Positions 15,874 through 24,736 of a stretch of 64,000 bases of DNA are shown piece by piece. Within the stretch, counting starts at the first letter, position 1. Every line of letters begins with the position of its first letter. The position numbers and the translations under genes are program-made. The stretch comes from an uncultured Tenacibaculum sp. (GTDB lineage Bacteria > Bacteroidota > Bacteroidia > Flavobacteriales > Flavobacteriaceae). Below the pieces are notes generated by a model that was not told the origin of the DNA, ran no database searches, and saw only the letters and a program-made list of their open reading frames with translations. The stretch covers positions 62,001-126,000 of the forward strand of contig NZ_CANLTU010000002.1 of NCBI RefSeq assembly GCF_947494125.1, read 5' to 3'.

Positions 15874-17004
15874 ATGAGAATAGGAATTGTATGTTATCCA
15901 ACCTTTGGAGGAAGTGGAGTAGTAGCAACAGAGTTAGGAATGGCATTAGCTGATAAAGGCCATGAAGTACATTTTATAACATACAATCAACCAGTTCGAT
16001 TAGATTTTTTTTCACACCGATTGCATTTTCATGAAGTAGTGTTAGAAGAATATCCATTATTTCAATACCAACCATATGAACTAGCATTGTCTAGTAAAAT
16101 GGTTGAAGTTGTAGAAAAGCATCAATTAGAAGTATTACATGTACATTACGCAATTCCACATGCATATGCAGCATATATGGCTAAAAAGATGTTAGAAGAT
16201 AAAGGTATAAATGTAAAAGTAGTAACAACGTTACACGGTACAGATATAACTTTAGTAGGAAGTCACCCAACATATAAAACAGCTGTAGAATTTAGTATTA
16301 ATAAATCAGACGAAGTAACAACAGTTTCTAATAGTTTAAAAAAAGATACTTTACGTTTATTTAATATTGAAAAAGATATAAAAGTAGTTTATAATTTTAT
16401 TGATGGTAAAAAATATGATAAAGCACATCAGACCGAATGTAAACGAATAGGTTTAGCCAAGCCAGAAGAAAGAATCTTAACACACGTAAGTAATTTTAGG
16501 CCTGTAAAGCGTACGGATGATGTGATTAGAATATTCAACCAAGTTCAAAAAGAAATACCATCAAAATTATTAATGGTTGGAGATGGTCCAGAGCGTTTAA
16601 AAGCAGAAAACTTAGTAAATGAATTTGGATTAGAAGATAAAGTTTTGTTTTTAGGAAATAGTAATGAAGTTGAGAAAATTTTATGTTATTCAGATGTGTT
16701 TTTATTGCCATCTGAAACAGAAAGTTTCGGATTAGCAGCTTTAGAAGCTATGGCAGCAAGTACTGTCGTAATATCTACTAACACAGGAGGATTACCAGAA
16801 GTAAATATCCCAGGTAAAACAGGGTATTTAAGCAATTTGGGAGATGTAGATGATATGGCAAAAAATGCAATTAAAATTTTAAAAGATGAAAACATCTTAA
16901 ATCAATTTAAAGAAAATGCAAAAGAACATATAAAGCTCTTCTCTTTAGAAAATATATTACCAGTGTATGAAGAAATATATAAAAGCTGTTCAGTAACAGT
17001 ATAA
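15874..17004 (+). CDS. bshA: N-acetyl-alpha-D-glucosaminyl L-malate synthase BshA
   Basis: A GT4 glycosyltransferase that joins GlcNAc from UDP-GlcNAc to L-malate, the first step of bacillithiol synthesis. The 376-residue protein starts MRIGIVCYPTFGGSGVVATE, which is diagnostic, and continues with HEVHFITYNQPVRLD, HVHYAIPHAYAAY, TTLHGTDITLVG, and the nucleotide-sugar EX7E region SETESFGLAALEAMA. No bshB or bshC is in the window. Bacillithiol occurs in Bacteroidota, so a dispersed pathway is expected. It converges on aroB. Confidence 0.95.
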   Translation: MRIGIVCYPTFGGSGVVATELGMALADKGHEVHFITYNQPVRLDFFSHRLHFHEVVLEEYPLFQYQPYELALSSKMVEVVEKHQLEVLHVHYAIPHAYAAYMAKKMLEDKGINVKVVTTLHGTDITLVGSHPTYKTAVEFSINKSDEVTTVSNSLKKDTLRLFNIEKDIKVVYNFIDGKKYDKAHQTECKRIGLAKPEERILTHVSNFRPVKRTDDVIRIFNQVQKEIPSKLLMVGDGPERLKAENLVNEFGLEDKVLFLGNSNEVEKILCYSDVFLLPSETESFGLAALEAMAASTVVISTNTGGLPEVNIPGKTGYLSNLGDVDDMAKNAIKILKDENILNQFKENAKEHIKLFSLENILPVYEEIYKSCSVTV

Positions 17005-17010
17005 CATATA

Positions 17011-17043
17011 AAAAAAGGCGAGAAATTTTCTCGCCTTTTTTTA
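17011..17043. terminator. Bidirectional terminator between bshA and aroB
   Basis: AAAAAAGGCGAGAA and TTCTCGCCTTTTTT form a near-perfect stem flanked by A and T runs. It overlaps the last codons of aroB on the other strand. Confidence 0.9.
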
Positions 17044-18099
17044 TATGTTATAATACTTTAAACTATCTATAATTAAATTGGATGGTACTTTACAATCAAT
17101 TTTAAAATCTTCATAGTCTTTTAAAAGGACAAAATTAATTTCTCCACCAATGTTCTTTTTATCGTGTTTCATTAATTCCATAATAGAAGAAAAATCACCT
17201 TCTAAAATTTCTATTTTATCATAAATAGTATGAATGGCATTTTTAATTTCTTGAAGCTTGTCTTTCGGAAAGCCTAAAATTTCAGAAGAAATATAAGCTT
17301 CACAAACCATACCTATGGCAATAGCTTCACCATGGGTTAAATTTTCTTTATGGTCACTTTCTAAAAAGTAAGATTCAACACCGTGTCCAATCGTATGCCC
17401 CCAGTTTAAAACTTTACGAACATTTTTCTCCTTAGGATCTTCTAAAACAACCTCGTTTTTTATTTCAATTGAGCGGTGAATTAAATCAATAATATTTAAT
17501 TCAGGATTGTCTTTAATTTCATTAAATAAACGAATATCGTGTGTCATACCGTATTTAATAATTTCTGCAGAACCAGATCTAATTTCTCTTGGAGTAACAG
17601 TATGCAAATATTCTGGATCTAAAACAATCATCTCAGGATTTGCAAAGAGTCCAATTTGATTTTTTAAAACACCCAAATCAACACCAGTTTTTCCTCCAAC
17701 GGAAGCATCTACCATACTTAATAGTGTAGTTGGAATATTAACAAAGTCAATTCCGCGTTTAAAGGTAGAAGCAACAAAACCACCTAAGTCGGTAATAACA
17801 CCACCACCTAATGTAATTAATAAGCTTTTTCGGTCAGCACCTAATTCGGTCATTGCGTTCCAAACACCAACACAAGTTTCAATATTTTTATGTATTTCAC
17901 CAGCATCAATTTGAATAACTTCAATTATTTTATCTGTTTCTAACAATTTCATAAATCGATGATAGCAATGCATTAATGTATTGTCATCTACTAAAATAAA
18001 AATAGAAGAATAGTTATTCTTACGAATTAAAATAGCTAATTCTGAATATGCTTTTTCTTCAAAATGAATAGGGTATGTTGCTGCTTGAATAGAAGTCAT
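17041..18099 (-). CDS. aroB: 3-dehydroquinate synthase
   Basis: Second enzyme of the shikimate pathway, converting DAHP to 3-dehydroquinate with NAD and a divalent metal. The 352 residues contain DAGEIHKN, the NAD-binding GGGVITDLGGFVAS, NIPTTLLSMVDASVGGKTG, the metal-ligand regions SAEIIKYGM, NWGHTIGHGVE and LTHGEAIAIGM. The gene stands alone, divergent from the proline dehydrogenase gene. Confidence 0.97.
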   Translation of the reverse strand: MTSIQAATYPIHFEEKAYSELAILIRKNNYSSIFILVDDNTLMHCYHRFMKLLETDKIIEVIQIDAGEIHKNIETCVGVWNAMTELGADRKSLLITLGGGVITDLGGFVASTFKRGIDFVNIPTTLLSMVDASVGGKTGVDLGVLKNQIGLFANPEMIVLDPEYLHTVTPREIRSGSAEIIKYGMTHDIRLFNEIKDNPELNIIDLIHRSIEIKNEVVLEDPKEKNVRKVLNWGHTIGHGVESYFLESDHKENLTHGEAIAIGMVCEAYISSEILGFPKDKLQEIKNAIHTIYDKIEILEGDFSSIMELMKHDKKNIGGEINFVLLKDYEDFKIDCKVPSNLIIDSLKYYNI

Positions 18100-18162
18100 T
18101 TAAATCTATAATTTAGGAGCGAAATTAAATAGAAAAAATTAAAATATATCATATAGGTCGGT

Positions 18163-18170
18163 TATATTTG
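18163..18170 (+). promoter_or_regulatory. -7 box of the proline dehydrogenase operon
   Basis: TATATTTG fits TAnnTTTG exactly, 33 bases before the ATG at 18204. No clear -33 TTG is seen. Confidence 0.55.
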
Positions 18171-18203
18171 TCTTAGAAATCAAATAATAATATTACCTCG
18201 ATA

Positions 18204-19367
18204 ATGAGACTTTTTGACAACACCGAAACTGCTTTTAAATTAAAATCTGACTCAGAGTTAGAGAGAGCATATTTTTTGTTTAAAATGATACAAAACCAAC
18301 CAATGGTTCGTATAGGAACTGCGGTAACTAATTTTGCTTTAAAGGCACACTTACCAGTTGAAGGTTTAATTCGTTCAACAGTTTTTGATCATTTTTGTGG
18401 AGGAGTAACAGAAGATGACTGTTTGCCTAATATAGAAAAAATGTACGATCGCGGTAATGTGCACAGTATTTTAGATTATTCTGTAGAAGGAAAAGAAGAT
18501 GAAGCACAATTTGATGATGCTTTACAAATGACATTGAAAACTATTGATTTTGCTGAGGAGAAAAAATCAATACCATACGCTGTATTTAAACCAACAGGTT
18601 TTGGGCGTTTTGCTTTATATCAGAAATTAACAGAAGGAGAAGAGCATACAGAAGAAGAGAAAATAGAGTGGAAGAGAGTTGTAGAACGTTTTCATATTGT
18701 ATGTAAAGCTGCGGCAGAAAAAGATGTTCCGTTATTGATAGATGCAGAAGAGAGTTGGATGCAAGATGCAGCTGATGATTTGATTGAAGAGTTAATGGAA
18801 ATGTATAATAAAGAAAAAGCCATCGTGTTTAATACGTTACAAATGTATAGACACGATCGCATGGAGTATTTACGCGATTTATACCAGAAAGCACACCAAA
18901 AAGGATACCATATAGGTATGAAGGTAGTGCGTGGAGCATACATGGAAAAAGAACGAGAAAGAGCAGAAGAAAAAGGGTATCCATCTCCAATATGTAAAGA
19001 TAAACAAGCTACAGATGATAATTATAATGAAGCTGTTCGTTTTATGATGGAGCATAAAAATATGGCGATTTTTGCAGGAACTCACAATGAAGAAAGCTCT
19101 TATTTATTAATGGATTTAGCGAAGGAATATAATATAGAATCAAACGATAAGCGTATGTGGTTTGGTCAATTATATGGTATGAGTGATCATATTAGTTTTA
19201 ATTTAGCTAAAGAAGGATATAATGTAGCTAAGTATGTCCCATTTGGGCCAGTACGAGATGTTATGCCATATCTAATTCGTAGAGCAGAAGAAAATACTTC
19301 AGTAGCAGGACAAACTTCGAGAGAATTAAATTTATTGAAAACCGAAAGAAAACGTCGTAAGCTCTAA
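18204..19367 (+). CDS. Proline dehydrogenase
   Basis: An FAD enzyme that oxidises proline to pyrroline-5-carboxylate. The 387-residue protein is the short monofunctional type, without the P5C dehydrogenase domain of PutA. Barrel motifs in order are AVFKPTGFGRFALYQKL, LLIDAEESWMQ, VFNTLQMYRHDRMEYL, YHIGMKVVRGAYMEKER, FAGTHNEES, MWFGQLYGMSDH and PFGPVRDVMPYLIRRAEEN. Its stop overlaps the start of the next gene as TAATG, which suggests translational coupling. In a membrane-respiring bacterium it should deliver electrons to quinones. Confidence 0.95.
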   Translation: MRLFDNTETAFKLKSDSELERAYFLFKMIQNQPMVRIGTAVTNFALKAHLPVEGLIRSTVFDHFCGGVTEDDCLPNIEKMYDRGNVHSILDYSVEGKEDEAQFDDALQMTLKTIDFAEEKKSIPYAVFKPTGFGRFALYQKLTEGEEHTEEEKIEWKRVVERFHIVCKAAAEKDVPLLIDAEESWMQDAADDLIEELMEMYNKEKAIVFNTLQMYRHDRMEYLRDLYQKAHQKGYHIGMKVVRGAYMEKERERAEEKGYPSPICKDKQATDDNYNEAVRFMMEHKNMAIFAGTHNEESSYLLMDLAKEYNIESNDKRMWFGQLYGMSDHISFNLAKEGYNVAKYVPFGPVRDVMPYLIRRAEENTSVAGQTSRELNLLKTERKRRKL

Positions 19368-19669
19368 TGAGTACAGTTGATGAAATAAAAGAGTCTATTC
19401 AAAAAAATAAAAAAAGACTAGCAAAAGAGCTTCAAGAAAGCAAAGAGCTAGTCTTTTTGATAAAGAAGTCTATTACAACAAATTTATCTGAAGAAGAAAA
19501 AAGTAAGGTAAAAGAACAAATGTTAGACATATGTAAAGCTATTCCTGCGTTTACGGTTTTTATGTTGCCAGGAGGAGCTTTACTATTACCACTGCTTATA
19601 AAATTTATACCAGATATACTTCCTAGTTCTTTTAGGGGGGATGATGAAATTATAGAAGAAGAAAAATAA
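19367..19669 (+). CDS. LETM1-like mini-protein
   Basis: The protein has 100 residues. After a charged helical N terminus (residues 1-50), residues 58-90 read AIPAFTVFMLPGGALLLPLL then IKFIPDILPSSF. This resembles the core of the LETM1 domain of eukaryotic mitochondrial proteins, where a proline-rich membrane segment is followed by KLFPNMLPSTF. Only this short core is present, not the C-terminal ribosome-binding-like region. One hydrophobic stretch could span or touch the membrane. Translational coupling to proline dehydrogenase suggests a joint role. The assignment rests on motif memory, not on a search. Confidence 0.6.
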   Translation: MSTVDEIKESIQKNKKRLAKELQESKELVFLIKKSITTNLSEEEKSKVKEQMLDICKAIPAFTVFMLPGGALLLPLLIKFIPDILPSSFRGDDEIIEEEK

Positions 19670-19703
19670 TTCAACTTCGCTATCGTATTCATTTTTAAAA
19701 CAC

Positions 19704-19711
19704 TACTTTTG
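19704..19711 (+). promoter_or_regulatory. -7 box of typA
   Basis: TACTTTTG fits TAnnTTTG and lies 20 bases before the typA ATG. Confidence 0.6.
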
Positions 19712-19731
19712 CAGCTTCAAAATAATTAAGA

Positions 19732-21504
19732 ATGCAACCAATTAGAAACATCGCTATTATAGCGCACGTTGACCACGGAAAGACGACCTTAGTAGATAAA
19801 ATTATAGATCAAGCTAAAGTTTTAGATGATCGTAAAGAGCGTACAGATTTATTATTAGATAATAATGACTTAGAGCGTGAAAGAGGAATTACAATTCTTT
19901 CTAAAAACGTATCTGTAAACTATAAGAACACTAAAATCAATGTAATTGATACACCTGGTCACGCCGATTTCGGAGGAGAAGTAGAGCGTGTATTAAAAAT
20001 GGCTGATGGTGTTTTATTATTAGTTGATGCATTCGAAGGGCCAATGCCACAAACTCGTTTTGTATTAGGAAAAGCCTTAGAATTAGGATTAACGCCTATA
20101 GTTGTTGTTAATAAAGTAGATAAAGAAAACTGTACTCCTGATATCGTTCACGAAAAAGTTTTTGATTTAATGTTTGCTTTAGAAGCTACTGAAGAGCAGT
20201 TAGATTTTACTACTATTTATGGTTCTGCAAAGAACAATTGGATGAGTACTGACTGGAAAAATGAAACGGATAACATCGTACCTTTATTAGATGCAGTATT
20301 AGATTCTATTCCAGAAACTAAATACAATGAAGGAACTCCTCAAATGCAAATTACTTCTTTAGACTTTTCTTCTTTTACAGGAAGAATTGCTATTGGACGT
20401 GTTTTTAGAGGAGATTTAGAAGCAGGTAAAGATTACATGTTATGTAAAGCTGACGGTACAACTAAAAAAGTAAGAATTAAAGAATTGCACGTATTCGAAG
20501 GAATGGGTAAAGTTCAAGTAGATAAAGTTCCTTGTGGAGACATTTGTGCTATTACAGGTATTGAAGGTTTCGAAATTGGTGATACGATTGCTGATTTAGA
20601 AAACCCTGAAGCATTACCTAGAACTGAGATTGATCAGCCTACCATGAGTATGTTGTTTACAATTAATAACTCGCCTTTCTTTGGAAAAGAAGGTAAATAT
20701 GTAACATCTCGTCACTTACGTGATCGTTTATTTAAAGAATTAGAGAAAAATTTAGCGTTAAAAGTTGAGACTACAGATTCTGAAGATAAGTTTAATGTTT
20801 ACGGACGTGGAGTATTACATTTATCTGTATTGATTGAAACAATGCGTAGAGAAGGATATGAATTACAGGTAGGTAGACCACAAGTAATTATTAAAGAAAT
20901 AGATGGTAAGAAACATGAGCCAATGGAAACATTGTCTATAGATGTACCAGAAGATGTTGCTTCTAAGGCCGTAAACTTAGTTTCTTTACGTAAAGGAGAT
21001 TTAATGGTAATGGAACCTAAAGGAGATTTACAACATCTAGAATTTACTATTCCATCTCGTGGATTAATAGGTTTACGTAATAAAATTTTAACAGCGACTT
21101 CTGGTCAAGCGATTATTAATCACCGTTTTTCAGAATATGGTCCTTATAAAGGAGATTTTTCTGAAGATGTAAAAGGAGCTATTGTTTCTGCTGCGGCAGG
21201 TAAAGCAACAGCATATGCTTTAGATCGTTTACAAGATAGAGGTAAATTCTTCATTGATATTAATCAAGAAATTTACATTGGTCAAGTAATTGGAGAAAAT
21301 AGCAAAGCTGATGATATGGCTGTAAACTTAGTTAAAGGAAAGCAGTTAACAAATATGCGTAAGTCTGGAACAGATGATGCTATGAAAATTGCTCCAAAAA
21401 TTGATTTTTCTTTAGAAGAATGTATGGAGTATATTAAAGGTGATGAATATTTAGAAGTTACACCTGAAAGTTTACGTATGCGTAAAATTACATTTAAAGC
21501 TTAA
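19732..21504 (+). CDS. typA: Translational GTPase TypA/BipA
   Basis: A ribosome-associated GTPase of the elongation-factor family. The G domain has G1 AHVDHGKTT, switch I RERGITI, G3 [12 protein letters not shown] and G4 VNKVDK. Domains II, III and V follow, and the TypA-specific C-terminal domain includes [13 protein letters not shown] and [10 protein letters not shown]. Its 590 residues and lack of EF-G domain IV distinguish it from EF-G and LepA. It is monocistronic with a strong terminator. Confidence 0.97.
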   Translation: MQPIRNIAIIAHVDHGKTTLVDKIIDQAKVLDDRKERTDLLLDNNDLERERGITILSKNVSVNYKNTKINVIDTPGHADFGGEVERVLKMADGVLLLVDAFEGPMPQTRFVLGKALELGLTPIVVVNKVDKENCTPDIVHEKVFDLMFALEATEEQLDFTTIYGSAKNNWMSTDWKNETDNIVPLLDAVLDSIPETKYNEGTPQMQITSLDFSSFTGRIAIGRVFRGDLEAGKDYMLCKADGTTKKVRIKELHVFEGMGKVQVDKVPCGDICAITGIEGFEIGDTIADLENPEALPRTEIDQPTMSMLFTINNSPFFGKEGKYVTSRHLRDRLFKELEKNLALKVETTDSEDKFNVYGRGVLHLSVLIETMRREGYELQVGRPQVIIKEIDGKKHEPMETLSIDVPEDVASKAVNLVSLRKGDLMVMEPKGDLQHLEFTIPSRGLIGLRNKILTATSGQAIINHRFSEYGPYKGDFSEDVKGAIVSAAAGKATAYALDRLQDRGKFFIDINQEIYIGQVIGENSKADDMAVNLVKGKQLTNMRKSGTDDAMKIAPKIDFSLEECMEYIKGDEYLEVTPESLRMRKITFKA

Positions 21505-21530
21505 TGCTCTAAACTTTAAAATAATATAGT

Positions 21531-21563
21531 AAAAGACCACCTATTTAAGGTGGTCTTTTTATT
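21531..21563 (+). terminator. typA terminator
   Basis: AAAAGACCACCT (21531-21542) pairs with AGGTGGTCTTTT (21548-21559), followed by a T-rich tail. Confidence 0.9.
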
Positions 21564-21822
21564 TACAGATACTTTTTAATCACGATGTAAGGTAATATAG
21601 TATATTGTTTAATATGGCTTTATAGTCATGGGATTTAAAAGTATCTTAGATAAATTATATACAATTAAAATAAAAATGATTAATTTATAGGGTGTTTAAA
21701 CACTTAAATATTTATTATTGCGCTTTGTTTTAAAAGTAGTTTATTAAAATAAAACTTAATAGTGGAAGTGATTAATTATTAAATAAAAATATAGAAAAAT
21801 GATAATATAGTATAAGAAAGAA

Positions 21823-21891
21823 AAAGTTACCAAAATGATTAACGAGGAAATTAATAAGGGGAAAAATACATCATTATACTTTGGTAACTTT
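21823..21891. other. Long intergenic hairpin
   Basis: AAAGTTACCAAA (21823-21834) and TTTGGTAACTTT (21880-21891) form a perfect 12-bp stem. A second pairing AATGAT/ATCATT continues inside it, enclosing a loop with AATAAGGGGAAA. No T run follows, so it is not a normal terminator. It lies in a 580-base gap between typA and the LuxR-type regulator gene that has no convincing ORF; a 12-bp palindrome GTGTTTAAACAC also lies at 21692-21703. Confidence 0.5.
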
Positions 21892-21978
21892 GAACAAAAA
21901 TAAAATTATAGTAAGGGGAAATAACTAATAATTTCAAGGCAAAGATATTTATTCAAACTAGAATTAAAATGAGTGTAG

Positions 21979-21986
21979 TAGATTTG
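21979..21986 (+). promoter_or_regulatory. Candidate -7 box of the TPR/LuxR regulator gene
   Basis: TAGATTTG fits TAnnTTTG about 100 bases before the ATG, implying a longish 5' leader. Confidence 0.4.
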
Positions 21987-22085
21987 ATGTGTTTTTGTAC
22001 TGAAATTAGACAAAAAACAGGGATGTAAAGCTAAAAATAGCTACCTGTAGTATAAATGAAGTATCTGAAAAACCATTAATATAGG

Positions 22086-23621
22086 ATGAAAAGTAACAAA
22101 TCACTTTTGTTTTTTTTAATAATATTTTTAATAGCTCCCCAAGCTATATCTAGTCAAGTAGAGGGATTACGAGTAAAAGATTATAAAGAAAAAGTAGTAA
22201 AAGATTATTACAAGTTCCAGAAAACTGAAGATGGACAGTTATTAGATAGTATTTTAGGTTTTATAAAGCTAAATAAACTTGAAGTAAAGGAAGATTCAAT
22301 AAAAAGTAAAGTATATTATTTAAAAGGAGTAAAAAATTTATTCTTAACAAAGTATAATAAAGCAGAAGAGTTTTTTTTGAAATCTTATGAATTAGCAGTG
22401 AAAACTGAAGATGTTCTTTTACAAGGAACAATTTTTAATTCTAGGGGTGTTGCAATTACAAAGAGTAGTAAAGATTATAAAAATGCCAAATTTTTATTTG
22501 AGAAAGCAGTTGTTAATTATAAAAAAATAAATGAAATACCTCAATTAATTGATGCTTATTATAATTTAACGGTTAATTCAAGAAGGAGAAAAGAATGGGA
22601 AGAATCAAATAAATATGCTTTTGAATTTTTAAATTTATTAAATAAATACAAAGAGAAAATTACAGGGTTAAGAAGAATGCATTATTTTATTGGAGATAAC
22701 TATTTAAAATTAAAAAATTATGAAGATGCATTTCGTAATTTAAAAATTGCAGAAAATATTAGTTTTATAGATGATAGTTATAATTTTACTACAAGTTTAA
22801 TTAATGAAACTTACGGAAAACTTCATGAAGAAAAGAAAGAGTATTACTTAGCTTTAAAACGTTTTAAAAACGTAAGTAATAGTTTACGAGAAGCAAATAA
22901 AGAATCCGAAAAAAGAATTGAAGATTTTTATACTCGTGAATTGGAGTTAGAAAATACTCTTAAAGAAAAAAATAATGAGATAATTAAAGATCAAAAAAAA
23001 CAATTATTTTGGAGTATTTTGACTATAGTTTTGTTAGTAATTCTAGTACTAATGCAAGTTTTTTACTGGAAAAGAAATAAAGAAAAAAATAAGGAAATTA
23101 GAAAGCTAAATAGTGAGTTAGAAGGGTTGATTGTAGATTTAAAAGAAAAAAACAGCGAGCTTTTTAAAAATAAAAAAGAAAACGAAAACTTATTAAAACT
23201 GAATGAACAAGCATTGTTTTCTAGAGTATTAAAAATATCAACATATAATGATTCGATTAGAAAAATCTGTAAAGATTTAGAAGTTCATTTAGAGAATAAT
23301 TTAAATGCATCTAGTTATTTTATAACAATAAATAAAAAGCTGTTAAATTTAATTTCAGAAGAAGAATTGTGGGAAGATTTTAGAATACAATTTGAAAAAA
23401 CAAGACCAGATTTTTTCTTTAAATTAAAAAATGTAGCCCCTAGTTTATCTGTAAACGATTTAAAACATTGTACATACATAGTTTCAAATTTAAAGAGTAA
23501 AGAAGTAGCTCAATTAGTTAATGTTTCTCCTAGGAGTGTAGAAACTGTTAGATATAGGATTAAGAAAAAAATGGGCTTAGAAAAGGATGATAACTTATAC
23601 GATTTATTAAATAAAATATAA
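22086..23621 (+). CDS. Membrane TPR protein with C-terminal LuxR-type DNA-binding domain
   Basis: The protein has 511 residues. An N-terminal signal sequence (to about residue 24) is followed by helical TPR-like repeats to about residue 300, one membrane span (LFWSILTIVLLVILVLMQVF, near 305-325), a coiled coil, and a C-terminal helix-turn-helix with NLKSKEVAQLVNVSPRSVETVRYRIKK cut across two helices. This architecture is common in Bacteroidota: a periplasmic TPR sensor region joined through the membrane to a cytoplasmic HTH. The signal and target genes are unknown. It is separated from neighbours by long gaps and precedes the his leader. Confidence 0.85.
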   Translation: MKSNKSLLFFLIIFLIAPQAISSQVEGLRVKDYKEKVVKDYYKFQKTEDGQLLDSILGFIKLNKLEVKEDSIKSKVYYLKGVKNLFLTKYNKAEEFFLKSYELAVKTEDVLLQGTIFNSRGVAITKSSKDYKNAKFLFEKAVVNYKKINEIPQLIDAYYNLTVNSRRRKEWEESNKYAFEFLNLLNKYKEKITGLRRMHYFIGDNYLKLKNYEDAFRNLKIAENISFIDDSYNFTTSLINETYGKLHEEKKEYYLALKRFKNVSNSLREANKESEKRIEDFYTRELELENTLKEKNNEIIKDQKKQLFWSILTIVLLVILVLMQVFYWKRNKEKNKEIRKLNSELEGLIVDLKEKNSELFKNKKENENLLKLNEQALFSRVLKISTYNDSIRKICKDLEVHLENNLNASSYFITINKKLLNLISEEELWEDFRIQFEKTRPDFFFKLKNVAPSLSVNDLKHCTYIVSNLKSKEVAQLVNVSPRSVETVRYRIKKKMGLEKDDNLYDLLNKI

Positions 23622-23688
23622 TTTATTTTAATTTAATTAGGAAAAGTGAAAAATTATTTTAAATATTTGTATCAACAAAAATAAGAAC

Positions 23689-23742
23689 ATGAATTTTAAT
23701 CAATTACATCATCATCATCATATTTGCACTCAAGCGAACTGA
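23689..23742 (+). CDS. hisL: Histidine operon leader peptide
   Basis: A 17-residue ORF reads MNFNQLHHHHHICTQAN, with five consecutive CAT His codons at 23707-23721 and a TGA at 23740. It lies directly ahead of the his terminator and 126 bases before hisG. The run of codons for the pathway's product is the hallmark of ribosome-mediated attenuation. Translation signals are weak, as is usual in this phylum. A promoter-like AATATTTG ends about 20 bases upstream. Confidence 0.9.
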   Translation: MNFNQLHHHHHICTQAN

Positions 23743-23812
23743 AGATGTATTGATTAAAAACAAAATATATTTTAAAACCCGTTTGAGTAAATCAAACGGG
23801 TTTTTTGTTTTC
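23694..23812 (+). promoter_or_regulatory. his operon transcription attenuator
   Basis: Three alternative pairings are visible. First, 23694-23710 pairs with 23744-23759 (16 bp, one bulged T) and includes the first His codon. Second, ACTCAAGCG (23728-23736) pairs with CGTTTGAGT (23780-23788), which would break the terminator. Third, the terminator stem at 23774-23804. A ribosome stalled at the His codons opens the first helix and frees 23728-23736 to act as antiterminator. A ribosome reaching the TGA at 23740 covers that segment and lets the terminator form. Confidence 0.85.
23774..23812 (+). terminator. Attenuator terminator before hisG
   Basis: AAAACCCGTTTGA (23774-23786) pairs perfectly with TCAAACGGGTTTT (23792-23804) and is followed by a T run. 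It stands between the leader peptide and hisG. Confidence 0.92.
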
Positions 23813-23867
23813 TAAGGTATTAGGAAATTATCTTCTCAAAAGATTTACTCAAATCAAACTTAAGAAA

Positions 23868-24725
23868 ATGAGTAAATTAAAAATAGCCATACAAAAATCA
23901 GGGAGACTAAATAAAGATTCTCTGCAAATGTTAAAAGACTGTGGTATTTCAATTGATAACGGTAAAGACCAATTGAAGGCCTCAGCAAGTAATTTTCCGT
24001 TAGAAGTTTTTTATCTACGTAATGGAGATATTCCTCAATATTTAAAAGATGGCGTTATAGATGCTGCCATTGTTGGAGAGAATCTCTTGATAGAAAAAGG
24101 AGAAGATATTCAATTTATAGAAAAGTTAGGTTTTTCTAAATGTAAAGTATCTTTAGCAATACCAAAAGGAGAAGAATATAGCGGGTTATCTTACTTTCAA
24201 GGAAAGAGAATTGCAACTTCATACCCGAATACCGTTAAAAATTTCTTAGCAGATAAAAATATTAAAACACAATTACATATTATAAACGGTTCTGTAGAAA
24301 TTGCACCAAATATTGGGTTAGCAGATGGTATTTGTGACATCGTATCTAGTGGTTCTACACTATTTAAAAATAATTTAAAAGAAGTTGAAGTTATTTTAAA
24401 ATCGGAAGCAGTTTTAGCAGTTTCACCTAAATTAGATACTGTACAAAAAGAGATTTTAAACACACTGCAGTTTAGAATTCAATCAGTTTTAAAAGGAAGA
24501 AAATCAAAATATATTCTTTTAAACGCACCAAATAATAAGCTAGACAGAATTTTAGATATTTTACCAGGAATGAGAAGTCCTACTGTATTGCCATTGGCAG
24601 AAGAAGGATGGAGTTCGGTACACTCAGTATTAGATAAAAATGAATTTTGGGAAATTATTGATGAGTTAAAAAATAATGGGGCAGAAGGTATTTTAGTGTG
24701 CCCGATAGAAAAAATGGTTGTTTAA
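23868..24725 (+). CDS. hisG: ATP phosphoribosyltransferase
   Basis: First committed step of histidine synthesis, joining ATP and PRPP. The frame is open from 23805, but that stretch is the terminator tail; the ATG at 23868 (MSKLKIAIQKSGRLN) matches the family. The 285 residues make it the long form, which has a C-terminal ACT-like regulatory domain and needs no HisZ. Visible motifs are KSGRL, VGENLLIEKG, ADGICDIVSSGSTL and the C-terminal LPGMRSPTVLPL. First gene of an eight-gene operon under attenuator control. Confidence 0.96.
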   Translation: MSKLKIAIQKSGRLNKDSLQMLKDCGISIDNGKDQLKASASNFPLEVFYLRNGDIPQYLKDGVIDAAIVGENLLIEKGEDIQFIEKLGFSKCKVSLAIPKGEEYSGLSYFQGKRIATSYPNTVKNFLADKNIKTQLHIINGSVEIAPNIGLADGICDIVSSGSTLFKNNLKEVEVILKSEAVLAVSPKLDTVQKEILNTLQFRIQSVLKGRKSKYILLNAPNNKLDRILDILPGMRSPTVLPLAEEGWSSVHSVLDKNEFWEIIDELKNNGAEGILVCPIEKMVV

Positions 24726-24736
24726 AAATAAGAGAG

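Noticed and set aside
23707-23721. CAT repeat as a simple microsatellite
   Set aside because: It is in frame within a short ORF, directly before hisG, and followed by alternative RNA pairings, which fits a His leader far better.
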